Positions 19,016 to 26,560 of a DNA stretch of 64,000 nucleotides are shown here, piece after piece. The stretch's first letter is position 1. Every line of letters begins with the position of its first letter. The position numbers and the translations under genes are program-made. The stretch is from NCBI GenBank assembly GCA_963844395.1, contig CAWJNX010000002.1, forward strand, positions 434,001-498,000. The letters run 5' to 3'. The notes under the pieces are model-generated. The model ran no database searches and was not told the DNA's origin. It saw nothing but the letters and a program-made list of their open reading frames with translations. This DNA is from VRUE01 sp963844395 (GTDB lineage: Bacteria > Actinomycetota > Thermoleophilia > Solirubrobacterales > 70-9).

Positions 19016-19459
19016 TCAGCGGTAGGTGACGAGGCGCAAGCGGGAGAAGTCGAGCGCTTTTACCGCCTCGCCCTCGGGGTTGCGGACGAGGACGTCAACC
19101 GGTGCTTTGCGTTTGCCGGCGCTGACCAGACGCTCGACCGCCGTGGTGACGGTGACGATCTCGGTCTCCGGCTCGAGGTGGTGGGGGAGGCGGAAGTCGA
19201 ACGGGTCGCGTTCGGTCGGCACCTCGCAGTGACCGGCCTCGCCGTAGCAGCGGTCGTGGCCGAAGACGTAGAAGGAGCCCGCGTAGGCGGGGTGGTCGGT
19301 TCCGGCCCCGCGCTGCAGGTTGCGCGGCGCGCCGATGAAGATCCTCGCCTCGTATGAGGCACCGGAATGATCGACGTCGTAGAAGACGAGGTCAACGCGA
19401 TCGAAGCTGTGCTCGGGGTCCGGCAGCTCCAGCGGTTTGCTGTGGAAGCGGTCAACCAC
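19016..19459 (-). CDS. Tyrosinase partner: polyphenol-oxidase C-terminal-like domain protein
   Basis: 147 aa from a GTG at 19459 that overlaps the tyrosinase stop by 8 bp, so the two are translationally coupled. It has a beta-rich sequence ('RVDLVFYDVDHSGASYEARI', 'AGSFYVFGHDRCYG', and a late strand 'APVDVLVRN'). The AGSF-x-x-x-x-H segment and the order of strands resemble the C-terminal PPO1_KFDV domain of plant polyphenol oxidases, which covers the copper site. Encoding it as a separate protein is unusual; it may act as lid or chaperone for the tyrosinase (inference). Confidence 0.65.
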   Translation of the reverse strand: MVDRFHSKPLELPDPEHSFDRVDLVFYDVDHSGASYEARIFIGAPRNLQRGAGTDHPAYAGSFYVFGHDRCYGEAGHCEVPTERDPFDFRLPHHLEPETEIVTVTTAVERLVSAGKRKAPVDVLVRNPEGEAVKALDFSRLRLVTYR

Positions 19460-20249
19460 GGCGGGTCCCCGCGACGGCCGCCGTGCCGGCCGCGTAGTCG
19501 TAGCCGAGGGCGGTGACGTCGAGCGTGTCCCGCACCGTCATCGGGAACGGCGGCAGGGCCAGATCGAGGTAGCGGGCCGGCAGGCGGGCGCCCGGGTGGT
19601 CGAGCTGCCACAGATACCAGATGCGGTCGATCATGCAGTGGTGGGCCCAGAAGATCGGGTCGTAGGCGGAGGTGGCGACGAAGCCCATCGTCCCGCCGAC
19701 GTAGCCGTGAACCCCATTGTGGAGGCTCTCCAGCTGGTTTTGGAAGGTGAAGTAGTCGCGGTTGGCGCGGACCTGGCCCACTTCGTCGGCGCTCGGCAGC
19801 CAGTTCGGGTCGCCCGGCTGGCGCCAGGTGCGCCGCTCGCTCGCCTGCCGCCTGCCACTGGGCTGGATCGGCGAGGAGGCGAGCGGGTTGGTTTTCCCAT
19901 CGGCGGTGCGGACGCGGGCGTAGGCGGCCGGCAGCGGTTCGCTGTGGTCGCGCCAGTCCCACCAGGGCAGGGTGACGCCGGGGACCTGGTCCTGCAGCGC
20001 CTTCTCGAAGAAATAGAGGTAGGCGCGGTGCCAGGGCAGGAACAGCTCGCTGCCATGCCGGCAGTAGACGGGGAGGGGCAGGCCGTGGACCCCAGACCAG
20101 TACTGGTAGCCGCGGTCGTCGCCGATCCGCTGCGCGAGCGTCACCGCCTGGCGCAGGTCGGCGAGCTGCCCTTTGCTCAGGCGGCGGGCGCTGCGCCGGT
20201 GGCGCAGGCGGACCGCGGCGCGGGTCGCGCTGGGAGCTGCGGTTGCCAT
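19452..20249 (-). CDS. Tyrosinase-family copper oxidase
   Basis: About 265 aa from the ATG at 20249; the frame is open to 20306, so a longer form is possible. Type-3 copper ligands are visible: CuA in 'YCRHGSELFLPWHRAYLYFF' (H...H-x8-H region), CuB in 'HNGVHGYVGG' and 'DPIFWAHHCMIDRIW'. The enzyme should oxidise phenols or catechols to quinones with O2. There is no export signal at the chosen start. It forms an operon with the downstream 147-aa protein. It is divergent from the SOS-type gene at 20444. Confidence 0.85.
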   Translation of the reverse strand: MATAAPSATRAAVRLRHRRSARRLSKGQLADLRQAVTLAQRIGDDRGYQYWSGVHGLPLPVYCRHGSELFLPWHRAYLYFFEKALQDQVPGVTLPWWDWRDHSEPLPAAYARVRTADGKTNPLASSPIQPSGRRQASERRTWRQPGDPNWLPSADEVGQVRANRDYFTFQNQLESLHNGVHGYVGGTMGFVATSAYDPIFWAHHCMIDRIWYLWQLDHPGARLPARYLDLALPPFPMTVRDTLDVTALGYDYAAGTAAVAGTRRG

Positions 20250-20427
20250 CCGCCGGCACCCTTTCACGCCCCCGCCTTTGGCGCAAGTTACGCAGAGTAA
20301 ATGCATGAGTTCTCAAATCTTGGAGAGCATTGCCGTTTCGCGGGCAGCCCGCCGGTTGAAAAAGGAGCCTTTGGTGGGCAGCCGGTGAAGGGAAACCTTT
20401 CGTAGGTTGAATTCATCCCTCTTCTGT

Positions 20428-20443
20428 ACGAACATATGTTCGT
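20428..20443. promoter_or_regulatory. LexA-binding SOS box
   Basis: ACGAACATATGTTCGT is a perfect 16-bp palindrome that fits the Gram-positive/actinobacterial SOS box (CGAAC-N4-GTTCG). It directly abuts the ATG at 20444 and lies in the divergent gap with the tyrosinase. A TTGAAT at 20407-20412 could be the -35. Binding should repress the ImuB-like gene until DNA damage. Confidence 0.85.
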
Positions 20444-21172
20444 ATGAGGGCCTCGTATCTCTCTGGGATTCCCGTCTCCGCGGTCGCCGATCGCCTCGGC
20501 CTGCCGGAGCGCCAGGCAGGCAATCTGATCGAGGCCCTGAGGCGGTTGGGGATCGAGACCCTGGGGGCGCTGGCGGCGCTTTCGGCGGATCGGGTCGTCG
20601 ATCGCTTCGGCCCTCCCGGCCTGCGTGCCTGGCGCCTCGCCCACGGTGAGGACGAGCTGCTCGTCTGCCATCGCCGTGCCCCGCGCGAAGAGCTGGACGA
20701 GGAGATCGAGCTGCCCGAGGGGACCGCCGGCGACCGCCTCGAGCGCGCCCTAGAGCTGCTCGTCGACCGGCTGCTCGCCGCTCCGCAGCGCAAGGAGCGG
20801 ACGCTGCTGCGCCTGCGGCTCGGCGCCCTGCTCAGCGACGGCGGCAGCTGGAGCGTCGATCAGGGATTCGGCAGGCCGACCGCCAACGCCCGCGTGCTGC
20901 GCACGGTGCTGGCGCCGCGCCTGCAGGAGCTGCCGGCGCCGGCCGTCTCGCTGGGGCTGCGATCGGTCGGGCTCGGCCCCCGCGCCGCCGACCAGCTCGA
21001 GCTGGCGGTCCGCGGCGACGAGTCGCGCCGCCGCCGCCTCGGCGCCGCCCTGCGCGAAGTCCGCGCCACCCAGGGCGCCGACTCCCTGCTCAAGATCCTC
21101 CCCGTCAACGCCGCCTCCCGCGTCCCCGAGCGCCGCGCGATGCTGACCCCCTACCCGGTGCCGGGGCGATGA
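20444..21172 (+). CDS. imuB: ImuB-like Y-family polymerase homologue, N-terminally truncated
   Basis: 242 aa against about 500 for a usual ImuB. It starts near the end of the palm ('SGIPVSAVADRLGL') and keeps the helix-hairpin-helix thumb ('ALRRLGIETLGALAALSADR') and the little-finger part ('GRPTANARVLRTVLAPRLQE'). The fingers and catalytic palm are absent, and no coding sequence for them lies upstream. ImuB is normally catalytically inactive and links DnaE2 to the clamp, so a short version may still act as an adaptor. The LexA box ends at the base before the ATG, so any transcript would have almost no leader. Either a natural minimal form or a remnant. Confidence 0.7.
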   Translation: MRASYLSGIPVSAVADRLGLPERQAGNLIEALRRLGIETLGALAALSADRVVDRFGPPGLRAWRLAHGEDELLVCHRRAPREELDEEIELPEGTAGDRLERALELLVDRLLAAPQRKERTLLRLRLGALLSDGGSWSVDQGFGRPTANARVLRTVLAPRLQELPAPAVSLGLRSVGLGPRAADQLELAVRGDESRRRRLGAALREVRATQGADSLLKILPVNAASRVPERRAMLTPYPVPGR

Positions 21173-21200
21173 CGCCGAGCCCGTTACCGGCTCCGCAAAC

Positions 21201-21422
21201 TCAGGTTTGGGGCTGGGCTCGCTTGATGATGCGCAGCATCTCCGGCGGTACGAAGACGATCCGGTCGAGGATCGGTTCGAGAGGAAGCGTCGTGATCTCG
21301 ACTATCACGGTGCCGTCGTTGAGAAGGTCGGCAATCCCTCCCCGAGCCCCTGCCGGTGCTGAGTCGGCCGGCTCTCTCAGTTCGACGAGATCGCCGATTG
21401 CAAGGTCATCCATGGTCGCCAT
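21201..21422 (-). CDS. DUF4926-family protein
   Basis: 73 aa if started at the ATG at 21422; a second ATG at 21413 is also possible. The sequence 'DLAIGDLVELREPADSAPAG' with 'GGIADLLNDGTVIVEI' matches the DUF4926 pattern, a small SH3-like beta barrel. Its start overlaps the stop of the DUF6883 gene. Such pairs are common in variable regions and have toxin-antitoxin-like behaviour in gene neighbourhoods; the biochemical role is not established. The pair is inserted, on the opposite strand, between ImuB and DUF6504/DnaE2. Confidence 0.65.
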   Translation of the reverse strand: MATMDDLAIGDLVELREPADSAPAGARGGIADLLNDGTVIVEITTLPLEPILDRIVFVPPEMLRIIKRAQPQT

Positions 21423-21777
21423 TCCTTCGAGTGTAGGGCTTGGGATAAGCGGTGACCAACCGCGGTGCGGCGCTTTCGTCCTCGTAATGCCATGCCGTAA
21501 GGACAAGAGCGACTCGGTCATTGATCCTCAATGCGAGGAGGACGCCATAGGTGACGGCGCTGCCCTTTCCACGCAGCCCCGTGATCGGAGCCTCCAGTAC
21601 GGCTTCGGCAATCGCATTCCAGACGAGATCACCGTCTCCCGCTCCAACGTGGAAAACACCCCTCCATTCATTGCCGTGCCCGTTCTCGCCGAGAACCCAG
21701 TCGTGCAGCTTGCTCTCTGCGCACCAAGCGTCCGTTGCACGGGGAAGGCGTTTGCCAATTCGAGGGGGCCACGACAT
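21406..21777 (-). CDS. DUF6883-family protein
   Basis: 123 aa. The pattern 'LPRATDAWCAESKLHDWVLG' followed by 'WRGVFHVGAGDGDLVWNAIA' and a later 'VTYGVLLALRINDRVALVLT' fits DUF6883. The start is uncertain because the N-terminus is open. It overlaps the DUF4926 gene by 17 bp, so the two are expressed together. The family is found near toxins and mobile regions; I would call it a candidate toxin-antitoxin-like partner, not a proven one. Confidence 0.6.
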   Translation of the reverse strand: MSWPPRIGKRLPRATDAWCAESKLHDWVLGENGHGNEWRGVFHVGAGDGDLVWNAIAEAVLEAPITGLRGKGSAVTYGVLLALRINDRVALVLTAWHYEDESAAPRLVTAYPKPYTRRNGDHG

Positions 21778-21866
21778 TGCCCTGACGCTAGGGATCGGAA
21801 TTTCACACGTGTGCGACTCAGGTCAATTTTTCGAAGCGACAATCAAACAAAACTGGAACAGGGTCA

Positions 21867-22112
21867 ATGACTCCCGGCCTGCGGCGTCTCTATGCCCCGC
21901 GGCGGGTAAGAGTGGAGGTCGACTCCAAGGGCCGGCCTCACACGGTCGAGGGCGTCGCGGTCGAGGCGGTGCGGGAGGAGTGGCTGGTTGAGGACCGCTG
22001 GTGGACTCCGCGACCGTTGCGTCGCCATTACTTCGAGCTGGTGCTGGCGGATGGGCGCGACGTGGTCGTCTTTCGCGGCGCGCGCGGGCGCTGGTACCGG
22101 CAGCAGGCCTGA
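21867..22112 (+). CDS. DUF6504-family protein, mutasome neighbour
   Basis: 81 aa. It carries 'PRRVRVEVDSKGRPHTVEGV', then the double Trp 'DRWWTPRPLRRHYFELVLAD'. Small proteins of this family usually lie directly before dnaE2 in actinobacterial imuA-imuB-dnaE2 operons; here the stop is 19 bp before the dnaE2 start. Its exact task in translesion synthesis is unknown. Confidence 0.75.
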   Translation: MTPGLRRLYAPRRVRVEVDSKGRPHTVEGVAVEAVREEWLVEDRWWTPRPLRRHYFELVLADGRDVVVFRGARGRWYRQQA

Positions 22113-22131
22113 TGGGAGAGGCAATCCCCGG

Positions 22132-25100
22132 ATGAGCGCCACCGCCCCCTATGTAGAGCTGCACGCTCACTCGGCCTTCTCCTTCCTCGACGGGGCCTCG
22201 ACGCCGATGGAGCTGGCCGCCGCCGCGGCCGAGCTGGGCTATCCGGTGTTTGCGCTTACCGACCACGATGGGGTGTGGGGCTCGATGGAGTTCGCGCAGG
22301 CGTGTGGAGGGTTCGGTGTTCGACCGATCGTCGGGACGGAGTTGACCATGGTGTTTGGCCCGCGGGTCCTGTCGCGGGGGAGGGGTCCTCGTCCTCGCAA
22401 GCTGCGGGCGAGGACCCGCCCCACGCCACCCGCGGGAGAAGCCGTCCATCTCACTCTCCTTGTCGAAGACGCGACCGGGTACCGAAATTTGTGTCGCTTG
22501 CTGACTCAGGCCCATGCGCACACTCGGGATAACATCGGTAGGAGTGCTGAGCAGCCGTGGGTGACGCTGGAGCAGGTGGAGGCACACAGTGATGGATTGG
22601 TGTGCTTGTCGGGGTGTGCGGGGGAGGGGGTGGTGGCCGGGGCTTGGGAGCGGGGAGACTCGGCTGGAGGTACGGTGCTGGCGCGGCGGCTGCTGGGGGC
22701 CGTCGGCCGCGATCGCTTCCGGGTCGAGCTGCAGCGGCCCTACTGGCGCCGCGACCGCGCCCGCAACCGTTGGCTCGCCGGGCTCGCCGAACGGCTCGGC
22801 GTGCCCTGTGTTGCGACCGGCAACGTCCACTCCCACAGCCGCCGCCGCGCGCTCGTCCAAGACGCCTTCGTCGCGGTGCGGCTGGGGACGACGCTGGAGG
22901 CCAGCGAGCCGCAGCGCCGCGGCAACTCGACCTCGGCGATGGCCTCGCCCGCGGCGATGGCCGCCCGCTTCGCCGAGCATCCCGAGGCGGTCGCCGAGAC
23001 CCTGCGCCTCGCCGATCGTCTCCGCTTCGACCTGACCGCCGAGCTGGACTACCGCTACCCCGGCTCCGAGGACCCCGGCACAGACGCGAAGCTGGCCGGG
23101 GTCTGCCTGGCGAAGCTCGACGAGCGCTACGCAGGCTCGCACCGCCGTCAGGCCGAGCAGCGGCTCGAGGACGAGCTGGGGACGATCCGCAAGCTCGGCC
23201 TCTCCGGCTTCTTCCTCCTCCACCGCGACCTGCTCGAGCTGGCCCGCGAGGTGGCCCTGGAGGTGCGGGGCCCGGAGTCGGCGCGCTCCGTCCTGCCGCC
23301 GGGAAGGGGGCGGGGCTCCAGCGTCAGCTCGATCGTCTGCTACCTGACCGGCCTCTCCCACGTTGACCCGGTCGAGACAGACCTCTTCGCCGGACGCTTC
23401 CTCAACGACGAAGTGACGACGATGCCCGACATCGACCTCGACTTCCCGCGCGACATCCGCGAGAAGCTGATCCCCCGTGTCCACGACCGCTACGGCGCCA
23501 ACCGCTCGGCCCTGGTCGCCGCCTTCCCCACCTACCGGCCGCGCGGCGCGGTGCGCGACCTCGGCAAGGCTCTGGCCCTGCCTGTCGAGGAGATCGAGCG
23601 GGTGGCGAAGGTGGTCGGCTTCCACGAGCGCTCGGGGGAGATCGAGCGCGACGTCGCCGCCGCGATTGGCGCCGAGCGCGCAGCCGCGCCGGGCTGGCGG
23701 GCGCTGATCGGCCTCTGCGGCGAGACGATGGGGCTGCCCCGCCACGCCTCCCAGCACCCCGGCGGCATGGTGATCTCGACCCGGCCGCTGGTCGATGTCT
23801 GCCCGGTCGTGCCGGCGGCGATGGAGGGACGGCAGATCGTCCAGTGGGACAAGGACTCCTGCGCCGACGCCGGCTTCCTCAAGATCGACCTGCTGGGGCT
23901 GGGGATGCTCTCCGCGGTCGAGCGCTGCGTCGACGAAGTCGGCCGGGCGCGGGGCGAGCGGCTCGACCTCTCCCGCATCCCGCTCGACGACGCCCCGACC
24001 TTCGAGTCGATCCGCGCCGCGGAGACGACCGGCGTCTTCCAGATCGAGAGCCGCGCCCAGATGCAGATGCTGCCCCGCACCCAGCCGCGCAATCTCGACG
24101 ACCTCACCGTGCAGGTGGCGCTTGTCCGTCCCGGGCCGATCCAGGGCGGCGCCGTCCACCCCTACATCGCACGCCGCAAGCGGCTACGCGAGGACCCGAG
24201 CTTCGCGATTCCCTACGAGCATCCGCGGTTGGAACGGGTGCTTCGCGACACGCTCGGCACGATCGTCTACCAGGAGCAGGTGATCGAGGTGGCGATGGCG
24301 CTGGCCGGCTTCAGCGCGGCGGAGGCGGAGGGGCTGCGGCGGGCGATGAGCCGCAAGCGCTCGGCGGAGGCGCTGCGTGCCCACCACGAGCGCTTCGTCG
24401 CGGGCGCGGTCGAGCGCCAGGTGCCGGAGGAGACTGCGGAGCGGGTCTGGGAGCAGATCCAGGGCTTCTCAGGCTTCGGCTTCCCCAAAGCGCACTCGGC
24501 CGCCTTCGGCCTGCTCGCCTACCAGTCGGCCTGGCTGCGGATCCACTACGCGCCGGAGTTCCTCTGCTCGCTGCTGAACGAGCAGCCGATGGGCTTCTAC
24601 CCACCCGACGCCCTCGTCCACGAGGCGCAGCGGCGCGGCGTGCGGCTGGCCGGCCCCGACGCCAACCGCAGCCGAGTGCTGTGCCATGTGGAGACACCGC
24701 GCCATCCCCGCCGACGGGCCGAAAACGCCACTCCGGCTGTCGTTTTAGGCCCGTCGGCGGGGGAGGTGCGGGGAGGCTTGGTCGTGCGGATCGGCCTCGG
24801 CTACGTGAAGGGGGTGCGGGAGGGGGAGATGGAGAGCCTGGTCGCGGAGCGCGAGCGCGACGGTCTCTACCGCAGCATCGCCGACCTCGCCTCGCGCTCG
24901 GGAGCCTCCCGCGACGGCCTGGAGCGCCTCGCCTGGGCCGGTGCGCTGGACAGCTTGGTGCGGTCTGATGGAGACGTGCCCGCCCTCCCCGAACGGGCGG
25001 ATACTCAAAGCGCCGGCCTCATTAGGCCGGCGCTTGTCCGGGCGGGGAGGGCGGGCACGTCTCCACGCCGCGAGGCGCTCTGGGAGACCGGCGTCGCCGG

Positions 25101-25677
25101 GACCGGGGTGCGGCACGAGGAGGGGACGCAGATGGCGCTGCCGCTGGAGACGCCGGGCGCGCCGCAACTGGAGCCGCTCGGCGGCTGGGGGGAGGCGATC
25201 GCCGACTACCGCTCGATCGGGATGACCCTGGGCGAGCACCCGATGGCACTGATGCGGGCCGGCCTCGGCTCGGAGCTCTCGCGCAGCTCCGACCTGGAGC
25301 GGATCGAGGACGGCAGGACGGTCGAGGTGGCGGGGATGGTCGTCGCCCGCCAGCGCCCCGAGACTGCCAAGGGGATCGTCTTCATGCTGCTCGAAGACGA
25401 GCGCGGCACCGTCAACCTGATCGTGCCGCCGCCGGTCTACGACCGCTTCCGCGCCCAGGTCCGCGCCGCCCCACTCGTCCGCGCCAAGGGCCGCCTCGAG
25501 CGCCGCGAGGGCACCACCAACGTCCTCGTCTCCGAGGTCGGCGAGCTGGAGCGCACCCATCAGCCTCGCCCACCGCGACGACGACATCCGATCCGCCGCC
25601 GCCTCCGCGAGCACGCCGTAGCCGAGCTGCGCGCCGTCGTCCCCGCCGGCCACAGCTTCGGCCGCCGCGGTCGCTGA
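22132..25677 (+). CDS. dnaE2: Error-prone DNA polymerase DnaE2
   Basis: The ATG at 22132 is preceded by GGGAGAGG and begins at the PHP domain ('YVELHAHSAFSFLDGAS', 'TDHDGVWGSMEF'); the frame is open further upstream but overlaps DUF6504. 1181 aa, about 100 longer than usual. Catalytic alpha-subunit motifs are present ('PDIDLDFPRDIREKL', 'FLKIDLLGLGML', 'FGFPKAHSAAFGLLAYQ'), followed by helix-hairpin-helix and OB-fold parts near the C-terminus. It acts in SOS translesion synthesis with ImuB. The excess length is largely three palindromic insertions, at 22359-22436, 24706-24762 and 24970-25064, each keeping the frame in a non-conserved loop. A strong hairpin terminator follows. Confidence 0.93.
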   Translation: MSATAPYVELHAHSAFSFLDGASTPMELAAAAAELGYPVFALTDHDGVWGSMEFAQACGGFGVRPIVGTELTMVFGPRVLSRGRGPRPRKLRARTRPTPPAGEAVHLTLLVEDATGYRNLCRLLTQAHAHTRDNIGRSAEQPWVTLEQVEAHSDGLVCLSGCAGEGVVAGAWERGDSAGGTVLARRLLGAVGRDRFRVELQRPYWRRDRARNRWLAGLAERLGVPCVATGNVHSHSRRRALVQDAFVAVRLGTTLEASEPQRRGNSTSAMASPAAMAARFAEHPEAVAETLRLADRLRFDLTAELDYRYPGSEDPGTDAKLAGVCLAKLDERYAGSHRRQAEQRLEDELGTIRKLGLSGFFLLHRDLLELAREVALEVRGPESARSVLPPGRGRGSSVSSIVCYLTGLSHVDPVETDLFAGRFLNDEVTTMPDIDLDFPRDIREKLIPRVHDRYGANRSALVAAFPTYRPRGAVRDLGKALALPVEEIERVAKVVGFHERSGEIERDVAAAIGAERAAAPGWRALIGLCGETMGLPRHASQHPGGMVISTRPLVDVCPVVPAAMEGRQIVQWDKDSCADAGFLKIDLLGLGMLSAVERCVDEVGRARGERLDLSRIPLDDAPTFESIRAAETTGVFQIESRAQMQMLPRTQPRNLDDLTVQVALVRPGPIQGGAVHPYIARRKRLREDPSFAIPYEHPRLERVLRDTLGTIVYQEQVIEVAMALAGFSAAEAEGLRRAMSRKRSAEALRAHHERFVAGAVERQVPEETAERVWEQIQGFSGFGFPKAHSAAFGLLAYQSAWLRIHYAPEFLCSLLNEQPMGFYPPDALVHEAQRRGVRLAGPDANRSRVLCHVETPRHPRRRAENATPAVVLGPSAGEVRGGLVVRIGLGYVKGVREGEMESLVAERERDGLYRSIADLASRSGASRDGLERLAWAGALDSLVRSDGDVPALPERADTQSAGLIRPALVRAGRAGTSPRREALWETGVAGTGVRHEEGTQMALPLETPGAPQLEPLGGWGEAIADYRSIGMTLGEHPMALMRAGLGSELSRSSDLERIEDGRTVEVAGMVVARQRPETAKGIVFMLLEDERGTVNLIVPPPVYDRFRAQVRAAPLVRAKGRLERREGTTNVLVSEVGELERTHQPRPPRRRHPIRRRLREHAVAELRAVVPAGHSFGRRGR
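22359..22436. repeat. Imperfect palindrome inside dnaE2 (element 1)
   Basis: Outer arms CCCGCGGGT (22359-22367) and ACCCGCGGG (22428-22436) and inner arms GGGTCCTCG / CGAGGACCC form an imperfect nested hairpin. It encodes a Pro/Arg-rich stretch (FGPRVLSRGRGPRPRKLRAR) between the PHP core and 'VHLTLLVEDATGYRNL', where related polymerases are shorter. Confidence 0.6.
24706..24762. repeat. Palindromic element inside dnaE2 (element 2)
   Basis: 22-nt arms (24706-24727 and 24741-24762) with one mismatch and a 13-nt loop. In the protein it corresponds to 'RRRAENATPAVVLGPSAGEV', placed between 'HVE' and 'VRIGLGYVKGV', where DnaE2 proteins are normally continuous. The frame is kept. Confidence 0.8.
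24970..25064. repeat. Long nested palindromic element inside dnaE2 (element 3)
   Basis: Perfect 22-nt outer arms (24970-24991 with 25043-25064) enclose a perfect 12-bp inner hairpin (25008-25019 with 25024-25035, 4-nt loop). The 95-bp block encodes 'GDVPALPERADTQSAGLIRP' and following residues between 'DSLV' and 'REALWETG', which are close together in other DnaE2 proteins. The frame is kept. Confidence 0.85.
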
Positions 25678-25680
25678 CAT

Positions 25681-25710
25681 GCAGACGGCCCGCCGAAGCG
25701 GGCCGTCTGC
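25681..25710 (+). terminator. Strong hairpin after dnaE2
   Basis: GCAGACGGCCCGC-CGAA-GCGGGCCGTCTGC is a perfect 13-bp stem with a tetraloop, starting three bases after the dnaE2 stop. No long U-run follows, as is usual for high-GC actinobacterial terminators. Confidence 0.75.
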
Positions 25711-25738
25711 GAAAACCGGGAAGACCGAGGTTGCCATT

Positions 25739-25818
25739 GGCTCCGAAACTCGCAACTACATAATAGCGCCCCCGGAGGGAATCGAACCCACTCTTCCCGA
25801 AATGCGAGTTTCGGAGCC
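25739..25818. repeat. 16-bp inverted repeat overlapping the tRNA-like anticodon arm
   Basis: GGCTCCGAAACTCGCA (25739-25754) is the exact reverse complement of 25803-25818. The second arm includes half of the tRNA-like anticodon stem; the first lies beyond the acceptor end. A transcript could fold either as the tRNA-like form or as this long stem. Confidence 0.75.
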
Positions 25819-25838
25819 GGCAGTCCACCGGCGGGGGC
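25766..25838 (-). tRNA. tRNA-like sequence, identity unresolved (possibly degenerate)
   Basis: On the minus strand GCCCCCG pairs with CGGGGGC as a 7-bp acceptor stem, and GGG-TTCGATT-CCC is a canonical T-loop core. The D-arm is a short hairpin GCCGG/CCGGC lacking the usual landmarks, the T-stem has one mismatch, and the anticodon arm CCGAA...TTCGG leaves an 8-nt loop, so no anticodon can be assigned safely. Boundaries are approximate. It may be a decayed tRNA or a tRNA-like regulatory element. Confidence 0.4.
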
Positions 25839-25942
25839 CGCCACCGCTTACGCGGCTGGCGGAAACGCTAAGGGTGTGGCCCATACCGGTGTGTAACTGG
25901 TGTCAAATTATTTGACCGAAAATCACACAATTCTGTAACGGT

Positions 25943-26560
25943 TCACTTCACACGGAACCGCAGGTGAGTGACGCCGGGGGAGTCGATTGCGTGGATGGGC
26001 TCGAACTCGATCTTCTCGGCGATGCTTGGGTTGAAGTCGAAGAGACGGACGCCGCCGCCGAGGAAGATCGGGACCAGGTGGATTTCGATTTCGTCCAGTA
26101 GGCCGGCCTCTACGAACTGCTGGATCGCTTGGCCGCTGGCGACGGCGATGTCCTTCTCGCCCGCCGCCGCCCTGGCCTGTTCGAAGGCGCTCTCGATCCC
26201 GTCGTCGAGGAAGGTGAAGGTCGTCCCGCCCTCCTTGACCAGCGGATCGCGGGGGCGGTGGGTGAGGACGAAGACCGGCTGGTGGAAGGGCGGTTCGTCT
26301 CCCCACGGCCCCTCGCCGTGGTCGAACATTCGCCGGCCCATGACGATCGCGCCAGTGGCCTTAACCGAGGCGGCGAAGCGATCGTCGTCGGGGCCCGTCT
26401 CGCCTCCCTCGTGGCCGTGGGCCTGGCGCCAGCTGTGCAGCCGCACGACCCACTCATGCAGCTTCTCGCCGCCGTCGCCGAGCCCATTGTCGATGCTGTC
26501 GTTGGGGCCGGCGACGAACCCGTCCAGCGACATCGATATCTCCGCGGTGACCTTGCTCAT
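25943..26560 (-). CDS. Dihydrofolate-reductase/RibD-like protein
   Basis: 205 aa. The fold signature is clear: 'AEISMSLDGFVAGPNDSIDN', 'TGAIVMGRRMFDHGEGPWGD', 'VASGQAIQQFVEAGLLDEIE', and 'LVPIFLGGGVRLF'. The family uses NADPH; most actinobacterial members are of unknown substrate and are not true folate enzymes. Its ATG overlaps the stop of the VOC gene by one base (TAATG), so they form an operon. It may be an oxidoreductase of small-molecule or stress metabolism. Confidence 0.82.
   Translation of the reverse strand: MSKVTAEISMSLDGFVAGPNDSIDNGLGDGGEKLHEWVVRLHSWRQAHGHEGGETGPDDDRFAASVKATGAIVMGRRMFDHGEGPWGDEPPFHQPVFVLTHRPRDPLVKEGGTTFTFLDDGIESAFEQARAAAGEKDIAVASGQAIQQFVEAGLLDEIEIHLVPIFLGGGVRLFDFNPSIAEKIEFEPIHAIDSPGVTHLRFRVK

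Noticed and set aside
21823..24159. 778-codon minus-strand open frame opposite dnaE2
   Set aside because: Its residues mirror the dnaE2 codon bias and show no recognisable domain; dnaE2 is conserved across the whole stretch.
25766..25838. Assignment of a definite tRNA isotype (Arg or Ala)
   Set aside because: The anticodon loop has eight bases and no conserved U before a single clear triplet, so the call would be a guess.
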